Of a stretch of DNA of 64,000 bases, positions 54,519 to 64,000 are shown piece after piece; position 1 is the first letter of the stretch; the number at the start of each line of letters is the position of its first letter. The position numbers and the translations under genes were made by a program. The stretch spans positions 3,348,001 to 3,412,000 of the forward strand of contig CM034412.1 of assembly GCA_019925095.2 (NCBI GenBank), written 5' to 3'. The DNA is from Dendrolimus kikuchii. Lineage: Eukaryota > Arthropoda > Insecta > Lepidoptera > Lasiocampidae. Below the pieces are notes generated by a model, which was not told where the DNA came from, did not search any database, and saw nothing but the letters and a program-made list of their open reading frames with translations.

Positions 54519-54780
54519 GATCCGTCGTAAAGACATTCACGCATCGCGCGCGCATTTGAGATATCCACCCAATTGCAATACTAATCGGGTTCCAAGAGCT
54601 TGGTGATAAGTGGCAAGTGAATCTAGTTGTGAAGCGGGAGATATATAACAAGAGAACACGCACTGCTGCTCCTGTATCGCAGACGCTCCGGTTACTCAGC
54701 TCATATTATTACGGGTGAGTCCATTTATCTCCATTCCCTCTTACCCTTGCACCCTTGAAATCTGGCAATCGGCCAGATCA
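54519..54780 (+). repeat. BEL 5' LTR, truncated
   Basis: Corresponds to 60416-60677 of the 3' LTR without gaps; the first 85 bp are missing. Ends GGCCAGATCA. Confidence 0.88.
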
Positions 54781-55403
54781 TATGGTCCTTCGAGCCGGAT
54801 ATTCCAACTGGCGACCTATTTATACAGTCTGCAACAACCGTATTTTGCCATTTTATGGTTAATTCAAACCAAATTGTAAATTTTCACATACCTAAAAAGT
54901 TAAATAAACAATCATTATCAATCTGCCCATTTACCCGTTTTCTGCCCTTGTTTTTTCTTTTTTGTTTTCTTATAAACATATTACTTCTGCCCTTATATAT
55001 TTGAATACCCATTCCACATTCCTCAGATAATTACGCAAATTGCTACACGATAACTATTTTTTGGTACGTAGGTAGGTTAATATAACCTCGAGTACGTATT
55101 CTGTACTTTATTCAGCACACCTATTCTCGAATACTTGCACTAAACGTGATATCGGATCGATATAATAATATTGAATATTATATTCGTTTCACTCGGTGTG
55201 GTTAGCTTGCCGTGCAACTTTTATAGCTTATATATAGCTTCGTGTTTATTAAGACTCAGCGCACACGACAGTTTGATATATATTTTTTTTTCCTAATCAT
55301 TTTTATTTATTTCGTATTTCTTACGTTTCTCTGGCTGCTTTCTTGCGTGTTCTTTATTAGCATTAGTAAAAAAAAAAAAAAAATGAGATCTTGGACTCTT
55401 TGA

Positions 55404-56153
55404 CGACAAAGTTGGTACTTTGACTTACACCTCGGCTTTTTTTTTTTTTTCGTTTGCTCAGACACTCTGCCCACCTTAAAGGATGTAATCACATTCTTAG
55501 AAGACCATGCACGTTGCACAGAAACTGAGACATATAACCCACCCCCCCCTCCCCTCAGCCCGACATACAGACAAACTGAACGTGCTTCTCCCTCAGCACG
55601 GTACCAACCACGCGCTTCTGCACCCAGACCAGAAATTCGGCACGTTCGTTTTCAGCCCACCACTTCCGTCCGCCCACCTTTAACGCGCCCTGCATATCCT
55701 CTACAAAGTCAAGCGTACCCTGTACAGTACGCTCAAGGATACCCACAGTCTACACAATATTTCGAGCCCATAGCACAAGGTTCCGCCCACCCACCAGCAC
55801 CGACCAATAATTATTACTGCCCTTGGTGTCACGTTAGAGGACACAGGTTGCTGAACTGCGGTGAATACCTAAGACAGCCTACGCAAGGGCGCTGGGATTT
55901 TATCCAAGCTCATGAACGGTGCCGTAAGTGTCTAGGACCCCATTACTCTGACGAGTGCAGATCCACAGGACGGTGTAGAGAATGTGATAGCGAGAAACAC
56001 CATACCACCTTACATCGCAGTGGCTTTGAATCACCCACATATGACAATTCTCACCTCTTGCCCCCACAACTAAGAGGACAAGAACACACCCGCCCAACCA
56101 CGGAATCAAGAAACTCTTCTCGTCGTAATTCACCTATTAATTCACAACAATGA
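55404..56153 (+). pseudogene. gag: BEL gag, C-terminal part
   Basis: Open from 55404 to the TGA at 56151-56153. It begins near LPTLKDVITFLEDHARC, typical of BEL gag, continues with a Pro-rich linker and a zinc knuckle CPWCHVRGHRLLNC (C-x2-C-x4-H-x4-C), then further Cys/His motifs (CRKC...C, CREC...H). The N-terminal half expected in BEL gag is absent; upstream are a TGA at 55401 and long T and A runs. It is in the same frame as pol. Confidence 0.75.
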
Positions 56154-56297
56154 CTACCTGCTACTCACTTACACAATACTACACTACACCCACCCATACC
56201 ATCGCTACAATATACACCATCCACTACATCACGTAAACAAAATAAATCCCAGTTTCATACTCAGCACTATGATAATAAAGTTTATCATAATAATCAC

Positions 56298-59200
56298 TTG
56301 CCCGGCAGCCCTGTTACTTCCTCTGATAAAGCTAACCAAAATGACAGTCATATTTCAGCACATACTCAGCACATTACAGTACACGATCCACCAGTTTTAT
56401 TACCCACTGTGTCCCTAGAACTAGCAGACAACGCTGGAGAATTTCATAACGCAAGAGCATTATTAGACAGCGGTTCCATGCTAACCTTGTTAACTAAAAC
56501 TATGACACAAAAATTACGTTTGCCTGTCGAGCACACAGAACTAAAAATTACAGGAGTCGGTAATCAGCAGACTCAAAACTCTAGTTCTTCAACTACCATC
56601 ACATTCCGCCCTATTCACACCGAAGTCCCAGTAATTAGCGCAAAGGCATACATTCTACCAGATTTGACAGGTCTTTTACCATTAACAATGTTACCTGACG
56701 TTGTTCCACTCCTCGACTCGACACAGCTTCCCCTAGCAGACTCGTCTTATCGTTTTCCAGCCGCTATTGACTTGATTTTAGGTTCTGATGTCTTGGGCCA
56801 AATTTTGGATGGTAACAAAATTTTTTTGGGCCCCGGCAGACCAATAGCCTTCGGCACGATCTTCAATTTCGCTCTTTTAGGTCCTATCAATCCAAACTAC
56901 ACAAAGCCTGAGCCTCAAGTTAATTCAGCACTAGTAAATATTGACTGTTTACAACCCCAACACTCAAATAAAGAAATACACTCCGCTCTGGAGAGATTCT
57001 GGGAAGTCGAAGAAGTGCAATCAAAGGACAACTCAACCTCTGACGAGTGTGAGGAGAACTTTCGTTCTACCACCACACGTGATCCCACAGGGCGATACAT
57101 AGTATCCCTTCCCTTTCTTACAAAGGCACCTAAGCTCGGTGCAACCCACGCTATTGCACTACGACGATTCCTTAATTTGGAGCGCAAACTCCAAAGAGAT
57201 CCTACCCTCCGCTCAAAATATATCGACTTCATGAAGGAATACATTGACATGGGCCACATGGCTCTTTGTCACCCCAGCACATTCAAAGGAAAAGACCATT
57301 TTTACGTCCCGCATCATGGCATCTTCAAAGCCAACTCTGAAAAACTTCGCACGGTTTTTGATGGCAGCTGTAAGAGCTCTAATGGTGTCAGTCTTAATGA
57401 CTGTCTGCACACTGGCCCACCGCTCCAACGTGATATTACTGACATCATTCTAAATTTTCGTACTCACAAAGTGGTCTTTAGTACAGACATCCAGATGATG
57501 TTTAGAAATATACTAGTTCACCCAGACCACAGACGGTTCCAACTCATTCTATGGCGCTCTTCTCCAGATCAACCTCTGCTCACTTACGCCCTGTCCACTG
57601 TCACGTATGGCCTACGACCCAGCCCCTTCCTCGCCAATCGATCTATTATACAGCTGGTCACTGATGAAGGTCACCGTTTTCCCCAGGCTGCACAGGTTCT
57701 TACGCACTCCATATTCGTGGATGACATTCTGACTGGGCATGATTCAGTTGACAAGGCAATAGCTCTGCAGACTGAACTCATTGAGTTACTAGCCCTAGGG
57801 GGATTTCATTTGCGAAAGTGGACCTCAAATTCTCGTCAGCTTTTAGAACGCTTCCCGGATGATCAATGTGACATACCTAAGGATTTTGATGTTGTACCCG
57901 ACTCCAATGCAATCAAGGTACTTGGTATGCAATGGATACCCCAAACGGACGAATTTACATATCACATTTCGGTACCTACACTGGAAAAATTTACCAAAAG
58001 GTCAATACTCAGTACCATCGCTCGTTTATACGATCCTAGTGGATGGATCAGCCCAGTTATTTTCCGCGCAAAACTGCTCATTCAGCACCTATGGACTCTA
58101 AAGTTAGACTGGGATGAATCGGCTCCCAATGATGTCACATTTCAATTTCAGCACATTTTTGAAGACTTACCTCTACTCTCTGCTCTTCGACTCCCCAGAA
58201 CAATTTGCACCAGCAAAGATTCCACCTACACCCTACACGGTTTTGCCGATGCATCCGAATCCGGATATGCAGCCGCAGTCTATCTTCATGAAACGAATAT
58301 CACGGGTCAGGTACACGTCAGACTACTTGTTTCTAAATCCAAGGTAGCCCCCATTAAAACCCGACAGACTATACCAAAGCTGGAACTTTCAGCTGCACAC
58401 CTCACTTCGCTGCTCATTTCTCGCGTCTCTGTTCAACTTTCTGCCCACATTACCATTCAGCAACACTTTTGTTGGTCAGACAGTACTATCGTACTCGCCT
58501 GGCTTAAAACTCCTTCTCAATCCCTACAGGTCTTTGAGGCCAATCGAGTCTCTGCCATTGCAGCCAATCCATGTAACCCCACTTGGAGACATGTACCCTC
58601 AGCTCTTAACCCTGCCGACTGTGCTAGCAGGGGAATATCAGCACAGGAACTCTTAGCCTATGACCTATGGTGGTCGCCTACTTGGCTCAAGGCCCCACCT
58701 GATACCTGGCCCACGATGCCCCCTGCTTTGGGTCATCACGTACTGCCTGGTCTAAAACCAAGAAAAATGGTAGCTCACATCGCGGTTCCTGATCTAGACA
58801 CGGATTTACTCACGAGATTCAGCTCCTTAGACACACTTGTAGGCGTAACCGCATGTATTAAACGTTTTGCACACAATTGCTTGGTATCTTCTCACTCTCG
58901 CATCGTTGGTCCCATTACCGTAGACGAACGTAAGAAAGCGCTCTTACACTGGGTACGCTCAGTCCAACAAAATATGTTCGCTGAAGACATCCACCGACTG
59001 CAAACTAACAAATTATGTACAGTGCGAATACAACGCCTCTCGCCCTTTCTCAAGGATGGTCTTCTTAGAGTAGGAGGGCGCTTGTCCAACTCAGCCCTTA
59101 GATATGACACACAACATCCCCTCATCTTACCCAGTTCAAGCCCCCTTGTGGACCTAATTATAGATCATTTCCACACTATACACTGCCACCCGGGCGCAGA

Positions 59201-60284
59201 TACACTACACGCACTACTCCGTCAACAATACTGGATTTTATCTGGAAGGCGAGTCATTCGTCACCGTGTCTTTAAATGTGTACGCTGTTTTAGGCATCGA
59301 GCTCAGCCGAATCCCCCTTTTATGGCCGACCTACCGGCTGATCGAGTCAGCCCACAACCGGTGTTTAGTCAAGTGTCCACGGATTTTGCCGGACCATTCC
59401 TAATTAAATCAAGTACTCTACGCAATGCCAAACTTCTCAAAGGCTACTTTTGTGTTTTCGTTTGTCTCGCCACCAAGGCAGTGCACTTAGAGGCTGTCTC
59501 GGAACTTTCTACGGACGCCTTTTTTGCGGCATTGCAAAGGTTCGTTAGTCGGCGCGGAATCCCTACCCTAATTCGCTCTGATTGCGGTACAAACTATGTC
59601 GGCGCAAGAAATCAGCTCATAGAAGTACAAAACTTCTTAAAGGCCAATGATGATAGAATTACGCACAAGCTAGCCACACAGCAGATCACATGGTTGCTCA
59701 ATCCGCCCTCAGCTCCTTCTTTTGGCGGTCTGCACGAGGCAGCCGTGAAATCTACTAAGCAATTACTCTATCGCGTATTAGGTGAGCAGCATCTGACCTT
59801 TGAAGAATTTTCTACACTCTTAGCCCGTATTGAGGCCGTTCTCAACTCTCGACCACTCTGCCCTCTGTCTTCAGACCCTACAGACTTCGAAGTCCTAACC
59901 GCTGGTCATTTCCTTATAGGTCGCCCACTTACCGCATTACCCGAACATTCCCATGAATCCTCTCCTCCATCAACCCTACGACGTTTTCGCTTAGTGCAAG
60001 CGTTGGCTCAGCGATTTTGGACCTTGTGGTCGAAATCCTACCTGCACACTCTCCAATCCCGATCTAAATGGACTACGGAAACCAGTCGACCCAAGATTGG
60101 TGAGCTGGTACTCATAAAGGAGGATAATCTTCCCAGACTCCAGTGGAAGATGGGAAGAATAAAGAAGATTCTGCCCGGAAAGGATGACGTCGTCCGAGTC
60201 GTAGAACTCAGCACCAAGGATGGCAGCTTAACGAGACCAGTCACAAAGATTGCTCGTCTTCCCCTCGACGACAACAGCACTTAG
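56298..60284 (+). CDS. pol: BEL/Pao pol polyprotein (protease, RT, RNase H, integrase)
   Basis: 1328 residues from the first Met; the frame is open back to 56154. Aspartic protease DSG at about residues 57-59. Reverse transcriptase about 340-500 with FSTDIQMMF (D397) and FVDD (473-476). RNase H about 645-775 with D651, E696, D728 and D774 candidates. Integrase has an HHCC zinc region (about 957-997: H..H..CVRC) and catalytic D1029, D1095 and E1147 (STDFAGPF, IRSDCGTNY, GGLHEAA). No stop, frameshift or missing catalytic residue is seen. The stop is TAG at 60282. Expression would start in gag and pass the UGA at 56151, unless it starts at its own Met. Confidence 0.93.
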   Translation: MPGSPVTSSDKANQNDSHISAHTQHITVHDPPVLLPTVSLELADNAGEFHNARALLDSGSMLTLLTKTMTQKLRLPVEHTELKITGVGNQQTQNSSSSTTITFRPIHTEVPVISAKAYILPDLTGLLPLTMLPDVVPLLDSTQLPLADSSYRFPAAIDLILGSDVLGQILDGNKIFLGPGRPIAFGTIFNFALLGPINPNYTKPEPQVNSALVNIDCLQPQHSNKEIHSALERFWEVEEVQSKDNSTSDECEENFRSTTTRDPTGRYIVSLPFLTKAPKLGATHAIALRRFLNLERKLQRDPTLRSKYIDFMKEYIDMGHMALCHPSTFKGKDHFYVPHHGIFKANSEKLRTVFDGSCKSSNGVSLNDCLHTGPPLQRDITDIILNFRTHKVVFSTDIQMMFRNILVHPDHRRFQLILWRSSPDQPLLTYALSTVTYGLRPSPFLANRSIIQLVTDEGHRFPQAAQVLTHSIFVDDILTGHDSVDKAIALQTELIELLALGGFHLRKWTSNSRQLLERFPDDQCDIPKDFDVVPDSNAIKVLGMQWIPQTDEFTYHISVPTLEKFTKRSILSTIARLYDPSGWISPVIFRAKLLIQHLWTLKLDWDESAPNDVTFQFQHIFEDLPLLSALRLPRTICTSKDSTYTLHGFADASESGYAAAVYLHETNITGQVHVRLLVSKSKVAPIKTRQTIPKLELSAAHLTSLLISRVSVQLSAHITIQQHFCWSDSTIVLAWLKTPSQSLQVFEANRVSAIAANPCNPTWRHVPSALNPADCASRGISAQELLAYDLWWSPTWLKAPPDTWPTMPPALGHHVLPGLKPRKMVAHIAVPDLDTDLLTRFSSLDTLVGVTACIKRFAHNCLVSSHSRIVGPITVDERKKALLHWVRSVQQNMFAEDIHRLQTNKLCTVRIQRLSPFLKDGLLRVGGRLSNSALRYDTQHPLILPSSSPLVDLIIDHFHTIHCHPGADTLHALLRQQYWILSGRRVIRHRVFKCVRCFRHRAQPNPPFMADLPADRVSPQPVFSQVSTDFAGPFLIKSSTLRNAKLLKGYFCVFVCLATKAVHLEAVSELSTDAFFAALQRFVSRRGIPTLIRSDCGTNYVGARNQLIEVQNFLKANDDRITHKLATQQITWLLNPPSAPSFGGLHEAAVKSTKQLLYRVLGEQHLTFEEFSTLLARIEAVLNSRPLCPLSSDPTDFEVLTAGHFLIGRPLTALPEHSHESSPPSTLRRFRLVQALAQRFWTLWSKSYLHTLQSRSKWTTETSRPKIGELVLIKEDNLPRLQWKMGRIKKILPGKDDVVRVVELSTKDGSLTRPVTKIARLPLDDNST

Positions 60285-60330
60285 TCAGCACTATAAATGG
60301 GAGCCGTCACCTTTTCCCCGGGCCCCAGGA

Positions 60331-60677
60331 TGTTCACGCCACCGCGTAACGAACGATGATTCCCCGAAAAAGTAATTTACCCCGCACTTCCGCGTCTCAA
60401 CGATCAGTCTGAATCGATCCGTCGTAAAGACATTCACGCATCGCGCGCGCATGTGAGATATCCACCCAATTGCAATACTAATCGGGTTCCAAGAGCTTGG
60501 TGATAAGTGGCAAGTGAATCTAGTTGTGAAGCGGGAGATATATAACAAGAGAACACGCACTGCTGCTCCTGTATCGCAGACGCTCCGGTTACTCAGCTCA
60601 TATTATTACGGGTGAGTCCATTTATCTCCATTCCCTCTTACCCTTGCACCCTTGAAATCTGGCAATCGGCCAGATCA
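60331..60677 (+). repeat. BEL 3' LTR
   Basis: Starts TGTTCACGCC, about 47 bp after the pol stop, and ends GGCCAGATCA; TG...CA termini, 347 bp. The left border is inferred because the 5' LTR lacks this part. Confidence 0.75.
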
Positions 60678-60880
60678 CAATGATTAGCAAAGCAATGAAT
60701 ACTTACATGTTAATTTGTTATTAATAGCACGGTAGTGTTATTTTTCAATAAACATTGTCTAACACTTCTAAAATAGCTCTTTTAGAAATATATTTAGGAT
60801 TCCGTAAAACGATTTAAAATGAGAATTTGATTTTTTGCCTTTCATCATAATATGTTTCCGAATGAAAGTAGTACTAGCGA

Positions 60881-61012
60881 GGTCGTCGTCGTCAGCCATT
60901 CGCAGTCCACTGTTCGACGTAGGCCTCCACAAGACTGCGTCACTCATCCCTGTCCTTTGATTTCCTCATTCAGCGCCTACCGACGACCTTGCACAGGTCG
61001 TCGGTAGGCGAC
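60881..61012 (-). mobile_element. short RTE 3' end with snap-back end
   Basis: Minus copy of the RTE 3' end also found at 2595 (AGTCCACTGTTCGACGTAGG). Flanked by the 12-bp direct repeat TAGTACTAGCGA (60869-60880, 61013-61024). Its 5' end carries a perfect 16-bp inverted repeat, 60974-60989 with 60995-61010. Confidence 0.75.
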
Positions 61013-61283
61013 TAGTACTAGCGACATATAATACAATAAATATCTGTAAAGGATTCGAGTTTGTGCATTGGAGTTAATAAAACCAATGGTCTAATTCGGA
61101 CGAGTAGATTTCGAAAATGCTTCTTTTAGAATTTTTATTTACAAGTCTGTCCTTAGAGCACCATGTGATGAGTACAGAACGGATTTAAATACATCACGCA
61201 GAGCATAAATCAGACAGGTCAATGACGTGGTGGTGGTGATATGGTCATTGCCCGGGGGATAAACGATTATAGTCCAGCAGTCG

Positions 61284-61595
61284 TGGTATTTCTTTTTTGC
61301 TGGAGTTCAGCATACAGGCAGACGGCCCACTTAATTGATAGCGGTTACCATCGCCTATGAACATCAAGTTGCTACAAATGCGCTGCTGCTTTCTTAAGGG
61401 AGACTGGAACCTGGTCACTAATGCCGGAACATAACTGAAGGTTGTTATGGCGACATATTTTAGACCAGGGGTGGTAGCCATTCAGTCGGGCAAATGCTCT
61501 ACCACCTGGCTGTGAGTTGTTTTGTCGCCTCTTACGACAGGCCGTCCCAACGCAGGAAATTGTATTCTTTCTCCGTTCCTGCACGGATACAAATT
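61284..61595 (-). repeat. polyadenylated ~300-bp repeat, full copy
   Basis: TTGCTGGAGTTCAGCATACA to CTTTCTCCGTTCCTGCACGG, missing a few bases around the ACACCAAAGG word. Confidence 0.78.
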
Positions 61596-61867
61596 TATTA
61601 AAAACTACAGTGCAGTGCAATGTACTGATAAATACGACGTCTCTTTGGAAACGCAGAAAAAGTTTCCCTGGCCACTGGTAGTTAAATTTAAAAAGTATTG
61701 ACGGGAATTATTGGCTTTTTATCTGCACTTGGCCTTAAACAGTTTTCAACGTAAGCGTCATAAAAGTATGACGCAAATTGCAAGATTTCTTTATACGATT
61801 TTATTGTCAATAGGTCTAATGATCAATAGAAAAAAAGTCATATAACATTTATTTATTATTTTATAAT

Positions 61868-62087
61868 AATCGGCAGACAAACACACATACTGTATATCCC
61901 CAAATTAAGCAAGTTACGCTTGTGTTATGGGTAATATACAACGTACTACTCTGGGGCCGATCCCAGACACCCAGACCATAGTAAATAACGGAGAAAATAC
62001 GTTTCCAAAATATACTATACCAGGAATCGAACCCGTTTCAGTGAGGTAGGCCGGCAAAGGCTTAGCCCTCTCAACCACAAGGCCCGT
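61868..62087 (-). repeat. SINE family A
   Basis: Minus copy; TAATCGGCAGACAAACACAC to CTCAACCACAAGGCCCGTC, with a small deletion next to the B box. Confidence 0.8.
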
Positions 62088-62142
62088 CGTTTTTTTTTTC
62101 GATTTCGATCCGTCACTATAGTTAGGAAATACTTAATGTATA

Positions 62143-63371
62143 ATATTTTCTTAAGTTTTCGCGACTTGTATACATAATAAAACTACGTTTTAACGGTTTT
62201 AAGCGCGGTAATTTTATTTGATTTTGGTTTTTCCGACGTTTCGGCCACTTTTCAGTGGCCGTGATCACGGAAGACAAAGATGTCAAGTGTCAACGAGTAT
62301 TGTTAAAGTTTTATTTAGTCTACCGCCAACTTATTAATTTTAATTATTTAATTTTAATGTTGTTTATGGTTATTATTAACTCTATGGGAGCCTAATCTAA
62401 TTTACTACCGCTTCGCAACATGTTATGGCTTGAAGAGAAGAAGCGGCGCAAGAAACTCTTCAGCAAACATGCCTAGCTCTAATAATTTTATATAATATTA
62501 AAATGGGTGGAAGGAAAAATAAAAGTAATTATCAGTCAAGTTGGTTTGTGTTCCGTTGTACGCAGAAAGAGCTCACAGTGTCTTGAGGTCTGGCAGCTGG
62601 TTTTTGCTGGGTTTGGGTCTTAATAGTTTTGATAATTGGATCCCAAACAGGTGGTACTTGCCAACCATCTTCTCTATTGAAATTTGGGTGTTTTTTGATT
62701 TCAATAGCCTCACGCATCATTCTAGGTATGAAACGATTCTCTTTCGCGAGGATTTGTGGGTTATCGAATCTGATGTAGTGGTTGGGTTTATCCAGCGTGT
62801 GTTCACTGATCGCAGACTTCGTAGACCTTGTGTGTTTCATGTCAGCAATGTGTTCTTTTACTCGTGTTTTTATGCTCCTCTTTGTTTGCCCAATGTATGA
62901 CAATCCACACTCACAATCAAGCTTGTAAACCCCTGCATCCTGGAGTGGGATATTGCATTTCACAGGTCTCAGAAATTGGGTAATCTTTTTCTGCGGCTTG
63001 AAATATGTTTTGATTGAAGCTCGCCTGAGGATGTGACCAATTCTGTCTGTGACCCCCTTGATGTAGAGTAGGGTAGCAGGGCACCGCTCAACTGAAGGTG
63101 GTTTGGGGCCTTTGTGACGTTGGTGTGGAGTCTTCAGCTGATTGCGTTGTAGAAAATTAATATATAAATAATAACCATAAACAAAATTAAAATTAAATAA
63201 TTAAAATTAATAAGTTGGCGGTAGGCTAAATAAAACTTTAACAATACTCGTTGACACTTGACATCTTTGTCTTCCGTGATCACGGCCACTGAAAAGTGGC
63301 CGAAACGTCGGAAAAACCAAAATCAAATAAAATTACCGCGCTTAAAACCGTTAAAACGTAGTTTTATTATG
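62143..63371 (-). mobile_element. Penelope-like element with inverted terminal repeats
   Basis: The ~215-bp ends (62150-62364 and 63165-63368) are inverted copies of each other, and AATACTTAATGTATA occurs at both borders (62128-62142, 63372-63386), a perfect 15-bp target duplication. The centre carries a GIY-YIG endonuclease frame on minus. The reverse transcriptase part is absent. Confidence 0.85.
62532..63156 (-). pseudogene. Penelope-like polyprotein C-terminus with GIY-YIG endonuclease
   Basis: The frame is open from about 63156 to 62532. It has a linker with LLYIKGVTDRIGHILRRA and then the GIY-YIG domain: GVYKLDCECGLSYIGQT (GVY and YIG), KTRVKEH, and AISEHTLDKPNHYIRFD with ENRFIPRMMREAIEIKK. 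This domain nicks target DNA in Penelope-like elements. No start Met or RT domain; 5' truncated. Confidence 0.82.
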
Positions 63372-64000
63372 AATACTTAATGTATATTAAGGTAACTATA
63401 CAAATTTGGGTTGTTCCCGATACAACCCATGAAAACTCAACCTACATAAAAAAACTCAAATCAACCCATTTCTGGTCTCAATTCAACCCGCGAGTTATTT
63501 TTAATACATTTTCCTATTTCAACCTAAATGTTATTCCCAATTCAACCCAAAGCAAAACAATGGCAATCAAGTATGGATAGCATGAAAATTAAACTCTGTA
63601 TTAAATTAAAAAAAATAATTAGCATCTGCTCGCGACTTCGTCCACGTTGAACAGGTAACAAAGTTTACAGTACTTTTTGCCAATATTTAAAATCAAAGGT
63701 TATTGCCAGTAATGGATTTTTAGTGCGAAAATATATGAATCCCGGAAATTCCTCTCAAACCCGAGATAAGTAATGTTACTAAAGTTATAGACAACTACAA
63801 GTGTTCTACTAAACATTCTAATAAATGTAGAAGCTTTCATAGCAAGGATATCCAATAATAACGTGGTTTCGAAGTTGGGTAATCCTGGAAAATATAAAAA
63901 GAGGATTTGGTATTAGTCAGATAGGCAAAATGCTATGTAGTACCAATCTATTCCGTAATAAGAGTATCACAGCCAATTTTCATGGTATTTTTAGCCAATT

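Larger units (their letters stand above)
54519..60677 (+). mobile_element. BEL/Pao LTR retrotransposon, 5' damaged
   Basis: Two LTR copies in direct orientation (54519-54780 and 60331-60677) enclose gag and pol. The shared 262 bp differ at one site I can find (CATTTGAG against CATGTGAG), so the insertion is young. After the 5' LTR comes TATGGTCCTTCGAGCCGG, the internal start common in BEL elements. The 5' LTR lacks its first 85 bp, and 54800-55400 has no gag coding. Pol is intact. Confidence 0.9.

Noticed and set aside
56915..57259. Minus-strand ORF within pol
   Set aside because: Antisense shadow of the intact BEL pol frame.

Overview
This 64-kb window is insect nuclear DNA, most likely from a moth or butterfly (Lepidoptera). 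The evidence is intron-split animal genes set in AT-rich DNA with very dense repeats: tRNA-derived SINEs, Helitron-like remnants, RTE-, R1-, CR1/Jockey- and Dong-like retrotransposon ends, a Penelope-like element and a BEL/Pao LTR retrotransposon. I see no bacterial operons, rRNA genes, free-standing tRNA genes or CRISPR arrays.

Host genes. (1) Positions 766-26626 (+) carry ten exons of the XPR1 phosphate exporter, from inside the SPX domain to the stop codon; the first exon lies left of the window. Nine of the ten exons have GT/AG borders in matching phase. Exon 5 has no AG where homology says it should start. (2) Positions 33563-38324 (-) hold a complete six-exon CHMP3/Vps24 gene (ESCRT-III), rebuilt as 219 residues, including a 61-bp second exon. 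(3) Positions 39346-41357 (-) hold three phase-compatible C-terminal exons of a gene I cannot name. Two short isolated exon-like segments on + (40069-40117 and 52049-52134) are weak candidates.

Mobile DNA. Positions 54519-60677 are a recent BEL/Pao insertion with an intact 1328-residue pol; its 5' LTR and the front of gag are lost. Gag and pol share one frame and are separated by a single UGA followed by CUA. Positions 62143-63371 are a Penelope-like insertion with inverted terminal repeats and a 15-bp target duplication. Positions 29017-30823 are a stack of Dong-like ends inserted in TTA repeats. Positions 35489-36364 are a hAT relic. Solo LTRs, several in ATAT sites, sit in XPR1 introns. 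About twenty copies of a polyadenylated ~300-bp repeat are spread over the window.

Layout: 1-26.6 kb XPR1 with repeat-filled introns; 26.7-33.5 kb repeats, Dong mosaic and a 53-bp tandem array; 33.5-38.3 kb CHMP3; 39.3-41.4 kb the unnamed gene; 41.4-53 kb mostly AT-rich DNA with old repeats; 53-61 kb an RTE copy and the BEL element; 61-64 kb SINE and Penelope-like element. The host genes are unrelated in function (phosphate export, membrane scission) and show no sign of joint regulation.
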